A stretch of 64,000 nt of DNA. Origin: JAEMQF01 sp963850525 (lineage in GTDB: Bacteria > Pseudomonadota > Gammaproteobacteria > Burkholderiales > Burkholderiaceae_C). The notes under the pieces are model-generated. The model saw only the letters and a program-made list of their open reading frames with translations. It ran no database searches and had not been told where the DNA came from. The stretch is from the NCBI GenBank assembly GCA_963850525.1, contig CAWKLQ010000008.1:620001-684000 (forward strand), read 5' to 3'. A program made the translations under genes and the position numbers. Of this stretch, positions 53,298 to 61,432 are shown piece after piece (the first letter of the stretch is position 1; every line of letters starts with the position of its first letter).

Positions 53298-53716
53298 CTC
53301 GCCGGCTGTGGATCGGCGCGGCGGCGGCCTGCCTGCTGCCGTGGCCGGCAGCGCGTGCGGCCCGGAAGAAGCTCGCCCGCCCCGTGGAGCGTGCATGGTT
53401 CGAGCGCTCGGCCGCACTGGCCAAGGCGGCAAGAGAGAATGCGAGCGTCGTCGAATTTCGCCGTGACATCTTGGCGCACCGCGAGACGCTGCGCGAGATC
53501 GTGCGCGCGAACTCGAACCCTCCGAGCGAAATTCTTCAACTGCAACGATCGATGATTCTGATGAATGCCCTGTTGAATGCGGCCTCGGAGTGCCATTCGG
53601 GAGGGCGGGTCGTATGTCCGGCGGACCTGATGCATCGCATCGACGAGCAGCTGAAAACCGGATTCGCGCAGCTCAACGCGATCGAACTCGGCGCTGCGCG
53701 TCGCAGGCGCGATTGA
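53294..53716 (+). CDS. Small exported helical protein, start uncertain
   Basis: The frame up to the stop at 53716 is coding-like (LWIGAAAACLLPWPAARAAR leader, then a helical mature domain with two cysteines, SECHSGGRVVC). No ATG or good GTG exists at the right place; CTG 53294, overlapping the DUF169 stop, or CTG 53306 would include the leader. Possibly translated by coupling. About 140 residues. Function unknown. Confidence 0.45.
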   Translation: MTRRLWIGAAAACLLPWPAARAARKKLARPVERAWFERSAALAKAARENASVVEFRRDILAHRETLREIVRANSNPPSEILQLQRSMILMNALLNAASECHSGGRVVCPADLMHRIDEQLKTGFAQLNAIELGAARRRRD

Positions 53717-53717
53717 T

Positions 53718-54842
53718 GTGGACAGCCTCGCTGTGCTGAATGCACTGGGCAACACGCTGGCTCTGGCCGCCGGCCTGCTGCTCGACGCTGGGTTTTGGAT
53801 CGTCGTCAGCCTCGCAGCCGGTGGGCTCATCCACGAGTACATGAATACCGAGTGGGCGCAGCGGGCGATGCGCCGATCCGGCCACGTCAGCGCGATCGCC
53901 GGGATGGGATTGGGCGCGATGCTGCCGATCTGCAGTTGCGGCGTGATTCCGTTGACGGTGAGCTTCTACACCGGCGGTGCGCGCCTGGCTGCCGTCATCG
54001 CGTTCACGATCGCCACCCCTGTCATCAACCCGGCGGCCGTGGTGCTGTCGTATGCGCTGCTCGGCCCCGAACTGACCCTGGCCTATGTGGCGTTCGGACT
54101 CACGGCGCCGCTTGCGGTGGGATACCTGACCGAGCGCTGGGGCAACCCGAGCATGAACGCGGTGGCGAGCCACCTGAAGTCGTGTTGTGGCGCGACCCAG
54201 AGTGCGGCGCAAGCGGCGCCCCGCGCCAGCCGGGGCGAGCGGATGTGGCGCGCCATGCGCTGGGGATTCGGCGAACTGGGGCCGATGCTCGGCTTCTACA
54301 TCGGCATCGGCATCGTGCTCGCGAGTGTGCTCGGGGTCCTGATCCCCGCGGGCTGGATTTCGAACACGCTCGGTGGCGCCACACCCTTCGCCTCGCTGCT
54401 GCTGGTTGCGCTGTTCGGCGCCAGCATCTATGTCTGCGCCGTCGCGCACATTCCCCTGGTCGCGGCCATGCTCGCGGCAGGCGCCGGCCCGGGCGCGGCG
54501 ATCGTCTTCCTCGTGACGGGTGCTGCCACCAACCTGCCGGAGATGATCGCGCTGCAGCGCGTGCTGGGCACGCGAACCGTGGCCGTCTACGTCGGGGGCG
54601 TCGTCGTGCTGTCCGTGCTCACCGGCTGGCTCGTGAACCTCTGGCTCGTCGATTACCAGCCTATCCTGGACCCGCTGGCGAGCCTCGAATATGGCGACAT
54701 CGCGGCGCGGCTCACGCCGGTGATTCCCGGATGGCTCGCGGTCGGCAGCGCAATCCTGGTCGGGGCGCTTAGCGTCTGGGGCACCTGGAATTGGCTGTCG
54801 CGTTCGATGTCGCGCTGGGTGTTGCCGCAAACCGAGGGTTGA
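53718..54842 (+). CDS. Permease of the PF03773 (SO_0444/ArsP-like) family
   Basis: 374 residues from GTG 53718. About eight transmembrane helices, with the diagnostic LPICSCGVIPLTVSFY and a cytoplasmic loop holding KSCCGA. The family exports metals or organoarsenicals. The gene follows the small exported protein by one base and ends the plus-strand cluster, convergent with the sulfur-relay operon. Confidence 0.8.
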   Translation: MDSLAVLNALGNTLALAAGLLLDAGFWIVVSLAAGGLIHEYMNTEWAQRAMRRSGHVSAIAGMGLGAMLPICSCGVIPLTVSFYTGGARLAAVIAFTIATPVINPAAVVLSYALLGPELTLAYVAFGLTAPLAVGYLTERWGNPSMNAVASHLKSCCGATQSAAQAAPRASRGERMWRAMRWGFGELGPMLGFYIGIGIVLASVLGVLIPAGWISNTLGGATPFASLLLVALFGASIYVCAVAHIPLVAAMLAAGAGPGAAIVFLVTGAATNLPEMIALQRVLGTRTVAVYVGGVVVLSVLTGWLVNLWLVDYQPILDPLASLEYGDIAARLTPVIPGWLAVGSAILVGALSVWGTWNWLSRSMSRWVLPQTEG

Positions 54843-54907
54843 CCCACGGCAACGACGCGCAACTGCTCGAGTCTCGGCGCGTCGAGAACGCCAAGTTCAA
54901 GTTCGGG

Positions 54908-55090
54908 CTAACGCCAGAACAACACGGTGTCCGCGGCAGCCACGCGATCGAGCACATCGCCGTACGGCTCGGCGCAGGGCTGCACCACGACACGTGCCCC
55001 CTGACGCTCGAGCGCCTCGACCAGCGCTGCCAGGTCATGCGGTGGGTCGCCGGCCTCGTGCAGCACCAGAATATTCTTTGGCGCACTCAT
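54908..55090 (-). CDS. Small hypothetical protein (60 aa), last gene of the sulfur-relay operon
   Basis: Start ATG 55090 overlaps the stop of the upstream gene by 4 bases (ATGA). NILVLHEAGDPPHDLAALVE and RVVVQPCAEPYGDVLDRVAA suggest one Rossmann-like half with a single cysteine. Too short for a firm family. Probably acts with its neighbours. Confidence 0.45.
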   Translation of the reverse strand: MSAPKNILVLHEAGDPPHDLAALVEALERQGARVVVQPCAEPYGDVLDRVAAADTVLFWR

Positions 55091-55338
55091 ATCCGGTACA
55101 CCACGTCAGCCTCGAGAATCGCTGCGGCGAGGCGTGCGGGAACGTCGGCGCGATCGGCGATCTCGTCGCAGTGGATGTCGATGAATTCGAGCAGCTCGCG
55201 TTGCTCGTGTACTGCGGGGTCGTCGGGCAATGGCTCGACGCTGATGACCTTGATCGTCTCATGCAGCAGGTACAAGCCCGCCGCCACGCGCAACGCTTCG
55301 GCGGGCTTGTTATTGGCGATGACGAGGATATGCTTCAT
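55087..55338 (-). CDS. Small DsrE-like or helper protein (83 aa)
   Basis: From ATG 55338: MKHILVIANNKPAEALRVAA then GLYLLHETIKVISVEPLPDD, a short alpha/beta fold that resembles the N-terminal half of DsrE-type proteins. One cysteine (DIHCDEIADR). Overlaps its downstream neighbour by 4 bases. Confidence 0.5.
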   Translation of the reverse strand: MKHILVIANNKPAEALRVAAGLYLLHETIKVISVEPLPDDPAVHEQRELLEFIDIHCDEIADRADVPARLAAAILEADVVYRI

Positions 55339-55345
55339 CGACGCG

Positions 55346-55642
55346 TTAGAACACCACAACTCGGTCGCAGTCGCGCGCCAGCTCGGCGTTCTGGAACTGG
55401 CTGCGCAGTTTCACGCCGTCCGGGGCCGCCCCGCTGCCGAACTGTTGCCAGGCATGCTCGCAGACATCCAGCCGCAAAGCGCCGCTTCGCATCAGTGCGA
55501 GCAACGGCTCCGAGGTCAGCAGCCGCACGCCGGTGTCGGTGAGGAAGCAGCGGCAGGGCCAACCTTGCGCTGCCGCGGCAGCGGCCAAGCCGAGCAGATG
55601 CGGCCCCGCACCTTCATGCGTGGCAACCAGTCCGATCTTCAT
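55346..55642 (-). CDS. DsrE-family sulfur-relay protein
   Basis: 98 residues from ATG 55642. GLVATHEGAGPHLLGLAAAA and VRLLTSEPLLALMRSGALRL give a DsrE/F-like core. Cysteines are CRCFLTD, LDVCEHAW and RDCDRVVVF. It is encoded between TusA and two small proteins, which supports a role in passing sulfur from TusA. Confidence 0.65.
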   Translation of the reverse strand: MKIGLVATHEGAGPHLLGLAAAAAAQGWPCRCFLTDTGVRLLTSEPLLALMRSGALRLDVCEHAWQQFGSGAAPDGVKLRSQFQNAELARDCDRVVVF

Positions 55643-55656
55643 TCCGGCGGCTGCGG

Positions 55657-55911
55657 TCACTGCTTGCGGATGGTCCAGCGCAAGGTGTTGCCGGCGTCTT
55701 GCGTCTGCACGACGATCGGATTGCCCTCGGTCTCGCACATCGCGCTGATCGACTCGCCCGACGAAGGGTTATCGAACAGCAGTTGCAGGGTCTCACCCGG
55801 CTTGAGCTTCTCCAACGCCTTCTTGGTGTAGATCTGCGGGTGCGGACAGACATAACCCTGCACATCCAACTGGTACGTTCCATCGCCCAGTTTTTCGAAT
55901 TTCGCTGCCAT
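55657..55911 (-). CDS. tusA: TusA-family sulfur carrier
   Basis: 84 residues with the catalytic motif in VQGYVCPHPQIYTKKALEKL (CPxP). TusA receives persulfide sulfur from rhodaneses or cysteine desulfurases and passes it to DsrEFH-type proteins. It is 36 bases downstream of a YeeE/YedE transporter, the usual partnership for uptake of thiosulfate or a related sulfur compound. Confidence 0.88.
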   Translation of the reverse strand: MAAKFEKLGDGTYQLDVQGYVCPHPQIYTKKALEKLKPGETLQLLFDNPSSGESISAMCETEGNPIVVQTQDAGNTLRWTIRKQ

Positions 55912-55947
55912 CGTGGTGCACCCTTCGTTGAATCACTGCCCGCTGCG

Positions 55948-57415
55948 CTAGAAGGCTTCCAGCGCCATCTTGCGCTCGATCCACCAATTGAGGAACTTTA
56001 CGCCCAGGTAGCCACCGGCCGTCATGCCCAGGCCGAACAACCAGCCCGACGGGTCGCCGTTGGTCACGGTGGCGAAGAAGGCGCCGATGTTGCACCCCAG
56101 GCCGATGCGCGCGCCGATGCCCATCAGAATGCCGCCGCCGATCGCCCAGACGGCGATCTCGAGGGTCGGGAATTTCAGCTTGAACTCGTTGTGCAGCAGC
56201 GCCATTACCGCCGAGCCGCCGATCACCGCGAACGACATCCATAGCACCGGGTTGACCCAGGGGCCGGGAATGCCGTTCTCCAGCCCGAGGAAGATGTTGT
56301 CGGTGAGGTTCATGCCGAGCCGGCTGAGCACCCACGCGGCGCCCTGGGCTTCCTGCGTCGTGACGTAGAAGTAGCCCGGGTCGAACACTGTGTCCTGCAG
56401 GCTCAAACCCGGCGTGTGCCCGAGCGCCTGCAGCAGCTCGCCGGCGTTCTCGATGCCGAACCGCTGCTGCAGGGTCTGCATGACCCACATCTGCAGGCCG
56501 GCCGCGACGCCGAGTATCAGGCCAGCGATCGCGGTGCGGCGCGACGCCGTGACCATGCTCCACCAGCCGGCAAGCTCGGTGGTCAGGCCGCGCGCGCCGT
56601 CCTTGCGGTTGCGCAGATAGCCCTTGCGGTACCAGCCGCGGTAAATCAGGACCAGGATCACCAGCGCCGGGACGATCGCGTTCAGCAGCGAGTTGCCGAT
56701 GAAGGCCGCGGCGACCGGATTCGCGAAGCCGAGTTGCTCGCCCAGTGTGAACGCCTTCAGGTCCCACACATAGCCGGCGAGAAACTGGTCGTACCAGCCG
56801 TCGGCAGGCGGAGATCGCCGCCGGCAGCGACTTGGCCGCAGCCGAAGCGGCCCACGAGGCCGGCACCAGGGAGTTCAGCACACCGCCGAGATCGACGAAG
56901 AAGGCTTGCGCAAAGCTCAGTGAGATCACCACGAGCAACGCCGCCACGCTGCCTTCGCCGCTCTTGTAGAGCGAGCCCGACGCGCAGCCGCCGGTAAAGA
57001 TCATGCCGAAGCCGAAGATCGCGCCGCCGATCACCGAATAAAGCCCGATCGGGGATGCGTGAAACGTGCTCTTGCCGGCGACGGTGACCGCCGCCGAGAC
57101 CAGGCTGAACAGCACCACCGCGATCATGATGCCTACTGCCATGCGCGGCACACCCACGGCGAACAGGTCGCGAATCGCCGACGCCATGCAAAAACGCCCG
57201 TACTGCAGCGACATGCCGTAGATGAAGCCGAACCAGAGGTAGGCGCAGAAATAGAGGTAGCGCGCATCGATCGACAGGGCCCAGACGGTGATCACGAGAA
57301 AAATGGCGAACACCACGCCGGCCCCGCGGACATGGCCAGGGCCCGACGCACCACCCGTCGCCCCAGTCGTCGCACCACCCACTGCGCTCACCGTGTTTCC
57401 CGCCTGGAATGCCAT
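55948..57415 (-). pseudogene. YeeE/YedE (TsuA-like) sulfur-compound transporter with a frameshift
   Basis: From ATG 57415 the frame codes for the N-terminal half (LWFGFIYGMSLQYGRFCMAS, FTGGCASGSLYKSGEGS) up to about 56805. The C-terminal half (WDLKAFTLGEQLGFANPVAA, ARIGLGCNIGAFFATV) continues in another frame to 55948. Around 56803-56808 the minus strand reads GCCTGCCGACGG; one base too many, or two missing, breaks ADGWYDQFLAGYVWD. Apart from this the gene is full length with all expected cysteines. It is either a recent mutation or an assembly error. Confidence 0.8.
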
Positions 57416-57471
57416 CTGCCCGTCCCCAAAGGTGTGTCGGCATGCCGGCCGAAAAGGATTGGAACCTGTTT

Positions 57472-57822
57472 TCAGTCGCCGCATTTGCGCGCGTAAACCT
57501 TCCAGCTCCCGTCCAGGTGCAGCGTGCCGAGGTGAACGCAGTTGTGCCCGGGCAGCATGAACGGGATCGTTTCGACCGCGCTCAGATTGTCCGAAACGAT
57601 TTCGATCACGAGCCCAGCTTTCGCCGCCTGCAGCGCGCGCTTGGTGACGAGGTTGGTTCGCAGGCAGGTTTCGCCCATGAAATCCAGACTGAGGTCCGCG
57701 GCCGTCGTGCCGTGGCCCGGGAGCAAGACCAATCGCGCTGGCGCCGCGGTCGCGATGACGCGCTCGCTGCGAAACCCCGGCAAGAGCCATTCAAGAGCAT
57801 CGATCCTCCCACTCCGCGACAT
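57472..57822 (-). CDS. TusA-like protein with an ETCLR active-site variant
   Basis: 116 residues from ATG 57822. After a 40-residue N-terminal part, the TusA-like fold reads LSLDFMGETCLRTNLVTKRA and LVIEIVSDNLSAVETIPFML. The CPxP of TusA is replaced by CLRT, but the cysteine is kept. First gene of the operon behind the sigma-54 promoter. It may be a dedicated acceptor or regulator for the transporter. Confidence 0.65.
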   Translation of the reverse strand: MSRSGRIDALEWLLPGFRSERVIATAAPARLVLLPGHGTTAADLSLDFMGETCLRTNLVTKRALQAAKAGLVIEIVSDNLSAVETIPFMLPGHNCVHLGTLHLDGSWKVYARKCGD

Positions 57823-57859
57823 GGCCCATGCACTCCGCTAACCCGTTGCTGTCAGGATC

Positions 57860-57875
57860 AGCAAATTCTGTGCCG
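57860..57875 (-). promoter_or_regulatory. Sigma-54 (-24/-12) promoter
   Basis: The minus strand reads CGGCACAGAATTTGCT: GG and GC are separated by exactly 10 bases, and GGCAC-N5-TTGCT matches the consensus apart from the first base. It lies about 38 bases before the TusA-like start codon, leaving a leader of about 25-30 bases. Confidence 0.75.
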
Positions 57876-57988
57876 CGGCGCGTGCGGCCGGGTCCGCCCA
57901 GGCGATTCGCCGGCAGCGCGACTTGTGGCGGCACTGCATGTCGCAATCGCCCGCGGGTCCGGGCGGAACGGATTGGATTTTGCAATCG

Positions 57989-58039
57989 CCAGCGATCCGG
58001 GTCAGCCCTGTCCGGGTCAGCCCGCTACCGGATCGCTGG
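57989..58039. promoter_or_regulatory. Enhancer-like repeat cluster for the sigma-54 activator
   Basis: Perfect 12-bp inverted arms CCAGCGATCCGG (57989-58000) and CCGGATCGCTGG (58028-58039) enclose two direct copies of TCCGGGTCAGCCC (57996-58008 and 58011-58023; 15-base period). It lies about 115-165 bases upstream of the sigma-54 promoter and 90 bases before the kinase gene, the usual place for an upstream activating site. It sits in the 305-base gap 57823-58127. Confidence 0.65.
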
Positions 58040-58127
58040 CCTCTGTGGCAAGCTTGACACGTACACATGCGCCCGGCAGGCATGCGACGTCGGGCCGTGG
58101 GCTTGATGCCTGGCTCCAGGAGGGCGA

Positions 58128-59588
58128 ATGCGAAGTGTCGAGGTGGCAGCGCAAGCCGGAGCGCCCGGCGGAGACGCTGCGTTCGAACCGAATCGCTTCC
58201 TGGCAGCACCTGCCGCCGCCGTCGGCGCGGCTGCGGCCATCGTGCTGGCGGGCCTGGTCGTTTGGATTCAGCCGGGCGAGGCCACTCTGGCGGCCATTGC
58301 GGCACTCGCGATCGGCGCACTGGTTGCCAGTGTGTGGGCACTCGTCGCGTACCGCAGGGGCGTTGCCGGCATTCACCGGGCGGTGCAGGAAGCCCACGGC
58401 GGCCGCTTGGCACCGATTGCCCTGACGAGCTCGTCGCGCGCCCTGCTCGGCAGGCTCGCCGACGACTACAACGCCCTGGCGCGCGACCTGGGTTCGCTGT
58501 TCGGCGAAATGGAGCAGGCGCAACTGTCGATCATCGGCGAGCGCAATCGCCACGAGGCGATTCTGCAAAGCCTGCCCGGAGCGCTGCTGATCGTGCGCGT
58601 CGACTTGCGCGTCACGCGCGCGAACCGGCAGGCGCAGACCCTGTTCGGCCTACCGGACCAGGCGCTGGACGGCACGAACCTGTTGGACCTGCTGCGCACC
58701 GACGACGCCGGCACGCAGGCGCTTCGCGACGCCTTCCTGCACGCCCAACCCCTGCGCAATGCGCTGCTCGCGATGGGAGCGGACGAAGATCAGCGGCGCC
58801 TTTCGGTGAACCTCACCTTCTTCAAGCAAACCAAGAACGCGAGCGAGTCGTGCGCCGTGATCATCTTGCAGGACGTGACCGAATACAAACGGCTCGAAGA
58901 ACTCACCCACCAGACCGAGAAGCTGGTCGCGATGGGCCAGCTTGCCGCCGGTGTGGCCCACGAGCTCAACACGCCGCTCGGCACGATCCTCGGCTACGCC
59001 CACCTGCTGAACGAGGGCAAGGCGAGCGAGGAGCGGCGCGTGGAGTATGCGCGCGTGATCCACAGCGAGACGCGGCGCTGCGCGCGCATCGTCGATGACC
59101 TGCTCGCCTACGCGCGACATCGGGTCTGCCCCCGGGAAAGCTGCGAGATCAATGCGCTGATCCTCGAGGCCACGGAAGCGGTGGCGAATTGCCAGGGCCG
59201 CCGGCTCGGGGTGGCGATCGAGACCGAACTGCCCGCAACCGCCGTCGTGCGCGGCGGCTCCGGCCAGCTCGACATCGTGCTGGTCAACCTGCTGGTCAAC
59301 GCAACCCAGGCCGCCTCGGCGTCCGCCGAACCCCGCGTGCGCGTGAACTGCAGCGTCGAGGGCGACTTCGCGGTGGTCGCTGTGACCGATAACGGCCCGG
59401 GCGTGCCCGCGCAGAACCAGCGCAGGATCTTCGATCCGTTTTTCACCACCAAGGTCGATGGCATGGGCACCGGTCTCGGGCTGGCCCTGAGCCACTCGAT
59501 CGTCGCACGCATCGGCGGCACGCTGCGCTGCGACCCGTCGCATCGCGGCGGCGCCCGATTCCTGCTGAGCCTGCCGCTGGCCCATTGA
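58128..59588 (+). CDS. Membrane sensor histidine kinase (PAS) paired with the sigma-54 activator
   Basis: 486 residues. Two transmembrane helices (about residues 27-47 and 55-75) with almost no periplasmic loop, a HAMP-like linker, a PAS domain (about 140-255, ILQSLPGALLIVRVDLRVTR), the HisKA box MGQLAAGVAHELNTPLGTIL and an ATPase with DNGPGVP and GMGTGLGLALSHSIV. The lack of a periplasmic domain suggests membrane or cytoplasmic sensing. The activator follows after 7 bases. Confidence 0.9.
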   Translation: MRSVEVAAQAGAPGGDAAFEPNRFLAAPAAAVGAAAAIVLAGLVVWIQPGEATLAAIAALAIGALVASVWALVAYRRGVAGIHRAVQEAHGGRLAPIALTSSSRALLGRLADDYNALARDLGSLFGEMEQAQLSIIGERNRHEAILQSLPGALLIVRVDLRVTRANRQAQTLFGLPDQALDGTNLLDLLRTDDAGTQALRDAFLHAQPLRNALLAMGADEDQRRLSVNLTFFKQTKNASESCAVIILQDVTEYKRLEELTHQTEKLVAMGQLAAGVAHELNTPLGTILGYAHLLNEGKASEERRVEYARVIHSETRRCARIVDDLLAYARHRVCPRESCEINALILEATEAVANCQGRRLGVAIETELPATAVVRGGSGQLDIVLVNLLVNATQAASASAEPRVRVNCSVEGDFAVVAVTDNGPGVPAQNQRRIFDPFFTTKVDGMGTGLGLALSHSIVARIGGTLRCDPSHRGGARFLLSLPLAH

Positions 59589-59595
59589 CGACGCC

Positions 59596-60996
59596 ATGTC
59601 CGCGGCACTGCACATCGACCCGGCATCGCCTGCCAGCGCGCGCGTCGCCCGCGAAACGGTGCTGGTGGTCGACGACGATGCCGCGATGCGCCGCATGATC
59701 GTGGAGGTGCTGGACAGCGTTGCCGCCGACGTCGTCGCCGAGAGTTCGCAGCATGCCCTGGGCCGCCTGGAGCAAGGCAACGTCGCGGTGGTGGTGTCGG
59801 ACCTGCGCATGCCGCAGGTCGGAGGGCTCGACGTGCTCAGGTTCGCCAAGAAGTGCAATCCTCTGACCCAGGTGATCCTGCTCACCGGCTATGCGACGGT
59901 GGAGTCGGCGATCGAAGCGCTCAAGGGCGGGGCACTCGACTACCTGCGCAAGCCATTCGAGCCCGAGGACCTGCGGCGTGTTGTCGATCTCGCGCTCGAC
60001 CACTACCGATTGAACCGCGAGAACTTGCAGTTGCGCGAGGCCGGCGGCGCCTGCGCCGAGCCGGACGGCTTGGTCGGCCAGAGCCCGGCCATCGAGCAGG
60101 TACGCCGCTTGATCGGGGCCTGCGCCGGTTACGACTGCTGCGTGCTCGTGTCCGGCGAGTCGGGAACCGGCAAGGAGGTCGTAGCGCGCCGGATCCATCT
60201 GATGAGCGAGCGCCGACAGGGACGCTTCGTTGCCCTCAATTGCGCTGCCATCGCCGAGAACGTGATCGAAAGCGAGTTCTTCGGCCACCAACGCGGCGCA
60301 TTCACCGGTGCGGAGCGCGCCAAGGCCGGCCTGTTCGAAACCGCCGATCACGGCACGCTGTTCCTCGACGAGATCAACAACGCCTCACCGGCATTCCAGG
60401 CAAAGCTGCTGCGCGTGCTTCAGGACGGCAGCTTTTACCGCATGGGCGACACCGAACCGCGCCGCGCCGACGTGCGCCTGATCGCGGCCACGAATCGCTC
60501 GCTGCCCGCGCTGGTCGAGGCCGGGACGTTTCGAATGGACTTGTACTACCGGCTGAAAATCGTGGAGATCGCGACGCCGGCGCTGCGCGAGCGGCGCGGC
60601 GACATCCCGCTGCTCGCGAACCATTTCGTCGCGCGCCACGCCGCGCGACTGCGAAAGCCGGTGAAAGGCCTCACGACGCGCGCACTCGCCGCGCTGATGC
60701 GCCACGACTGGCCCGGTAACGCGCGCGAGCTGGAAAACGCGATCCAGTCGATGATCGTGTTCGGCGAGACCGAACTGCTCGATGTCGACGCGCTGCCGCC
60801 AGGAATCGCGCGTGAAGGCGCAAACCCGGCACGCGCCATCGAGTGCATCGAACCGCAGAGTCTGGAGGAGATCGAGGCCTACTTCATCGCCAAGACGCTT
60901 CGCGAATCGAAGGGCAACCGTGCCGCCGCGGCCGAGATCCTCGGCATCGACAAGTCGACGCTGTGGCGCAAGATCAAGCGCTACGGCTTGGAGTAG
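59596..60996 (+). CDS. NtrC-family sigma-54-dependent response regulator
   Basis: 466 residues. Receiver (TVLVVDDDAAMRRM, VVVSDLRMPQVGG), AAA+ domain with Walker A GESGTGKE, the sigma-54 contact loop GAFTGA, Walker B GTLFLDEINN, and a C-terminal Fis-type HTH (NRAAAAEILGIDKSTLWRKI). It needs sigma-54, and the only clear sigma-54 promoter seen here is the one at 57860-57875, so control of the TusA/YeeE operon is the natural reading. Confidence 0.92.
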   Translation: MSAALHIDPASPASARVARETVLVVDDDAAMRRMIVEVLDSVAADVVAESSQHALGRLEQGNVAVVVSDLRMPQVGGLDVLRFAKKCNPLTQVILLTGYATVESAIEALKGGALDYLRKPFEPEDLRRVVDLALDHYRLNRENLQLREAGGACAEPDGLVGQSPAIEQVRRLIGACAGYDCCVLVSGESGTGKEVVARRIHLMSERRQGRFVALNCAAIAENVIESEFFGHQRGAFTGAERAKAGLFETADHGTLFLDEINNASPAFQAKLLRVLQDGSFYRMGDTEPRRADVRLIAATNRSLPALVEAGTFRMDLYYRLKIVEIATPALRERRGDIPLLANHFVARHAARLRKPVKGLTTRALAALMRHDWPGNARELENAIQSMIVFGETELLDVDALPPGIAREGANPARAIECIEPQSLEEIEAYFIAKTLRESKGNRAAAAEILGIDKSTLWRKIKRYGLE

Positions 60997-61026
60997 GAGC
61001 CTTTTGGGCCTGGTGTCGGGGGCGAC

Positions 61027-61306
61027 TCACACCTGGCGCCACGGCAGTCCGTGCTTGCGCCAGCTACCCACCATGCCGGGGTGGTGTTCGGTGTCGAGTT
61101 CGCCTTCGAAACCCTCGAGAAAATTGCTCACAGGGGTGAAGCCGCGGTTCTCGATCACGGCACCTGCGTCGACGGAGCGTTTGCCGCTGCTGCAAATCAG
61201 GATGATCGGCCGGTCCTTTCGGCCGGACATGCGCAGCACTTCATCGGCGAAATGCGGGATGACGTCGAACTCGTGCGCCATGTTCCACTCGATGTTGAGC
61301 GCATCG
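61027..61306 (-). pseudogene. Truncated rhodanese copy fused to a LysR fragment
   Basis: The minus strand codes for NIEWNMAHEFDVIPHFADEV ... ICSSGKRSVDAGAVIENRG to the stop, clearly homologous to the last two thirds of the intact rhodanese at 62630-63019. The loop reads CSSGKRS instead of CRSGKRS. The N-terminal third is missing: at 61306/61307 the sequence switches to the LysR repeat. An 84-codon frame from ATG 61281 could still be translated. Confidence 0.8.
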
Positions 61307-61409
61307 GGTCGAGCTTTTGGTGCGCTTTGGGGGGCGCCTTCGGGTTAACCTGGTGAGCTGTTTTATCGATCATCTTGAGTTGAATTCTCCGCTTTTTTCT
61401 TTCAGGCGC
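61307..61409. repeat. 103-bp direct repeat, copy 2 (LysR fragment and sat promoter)
   Basis: Same sequence as 46344-46446 with one substitution. It contains the first 22 codons of LysR on the minus strand (start at 61373) and the region leading to sat at 61433. The LysR fragment is dead, but the promoter and any operator for the distant LysR are kept. Confidence 0.95.
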
Positions 61410-61432
61410 GCTGCTTACCATCGCTCCGATCC

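Noticed and set aside
61027..61281. Short rhodanese as an intact gene
   Set aside because: The first third of the domain present in the 62630-63019 relative is missing, and the sequence switches abruptly to LysR DNA at 61307.
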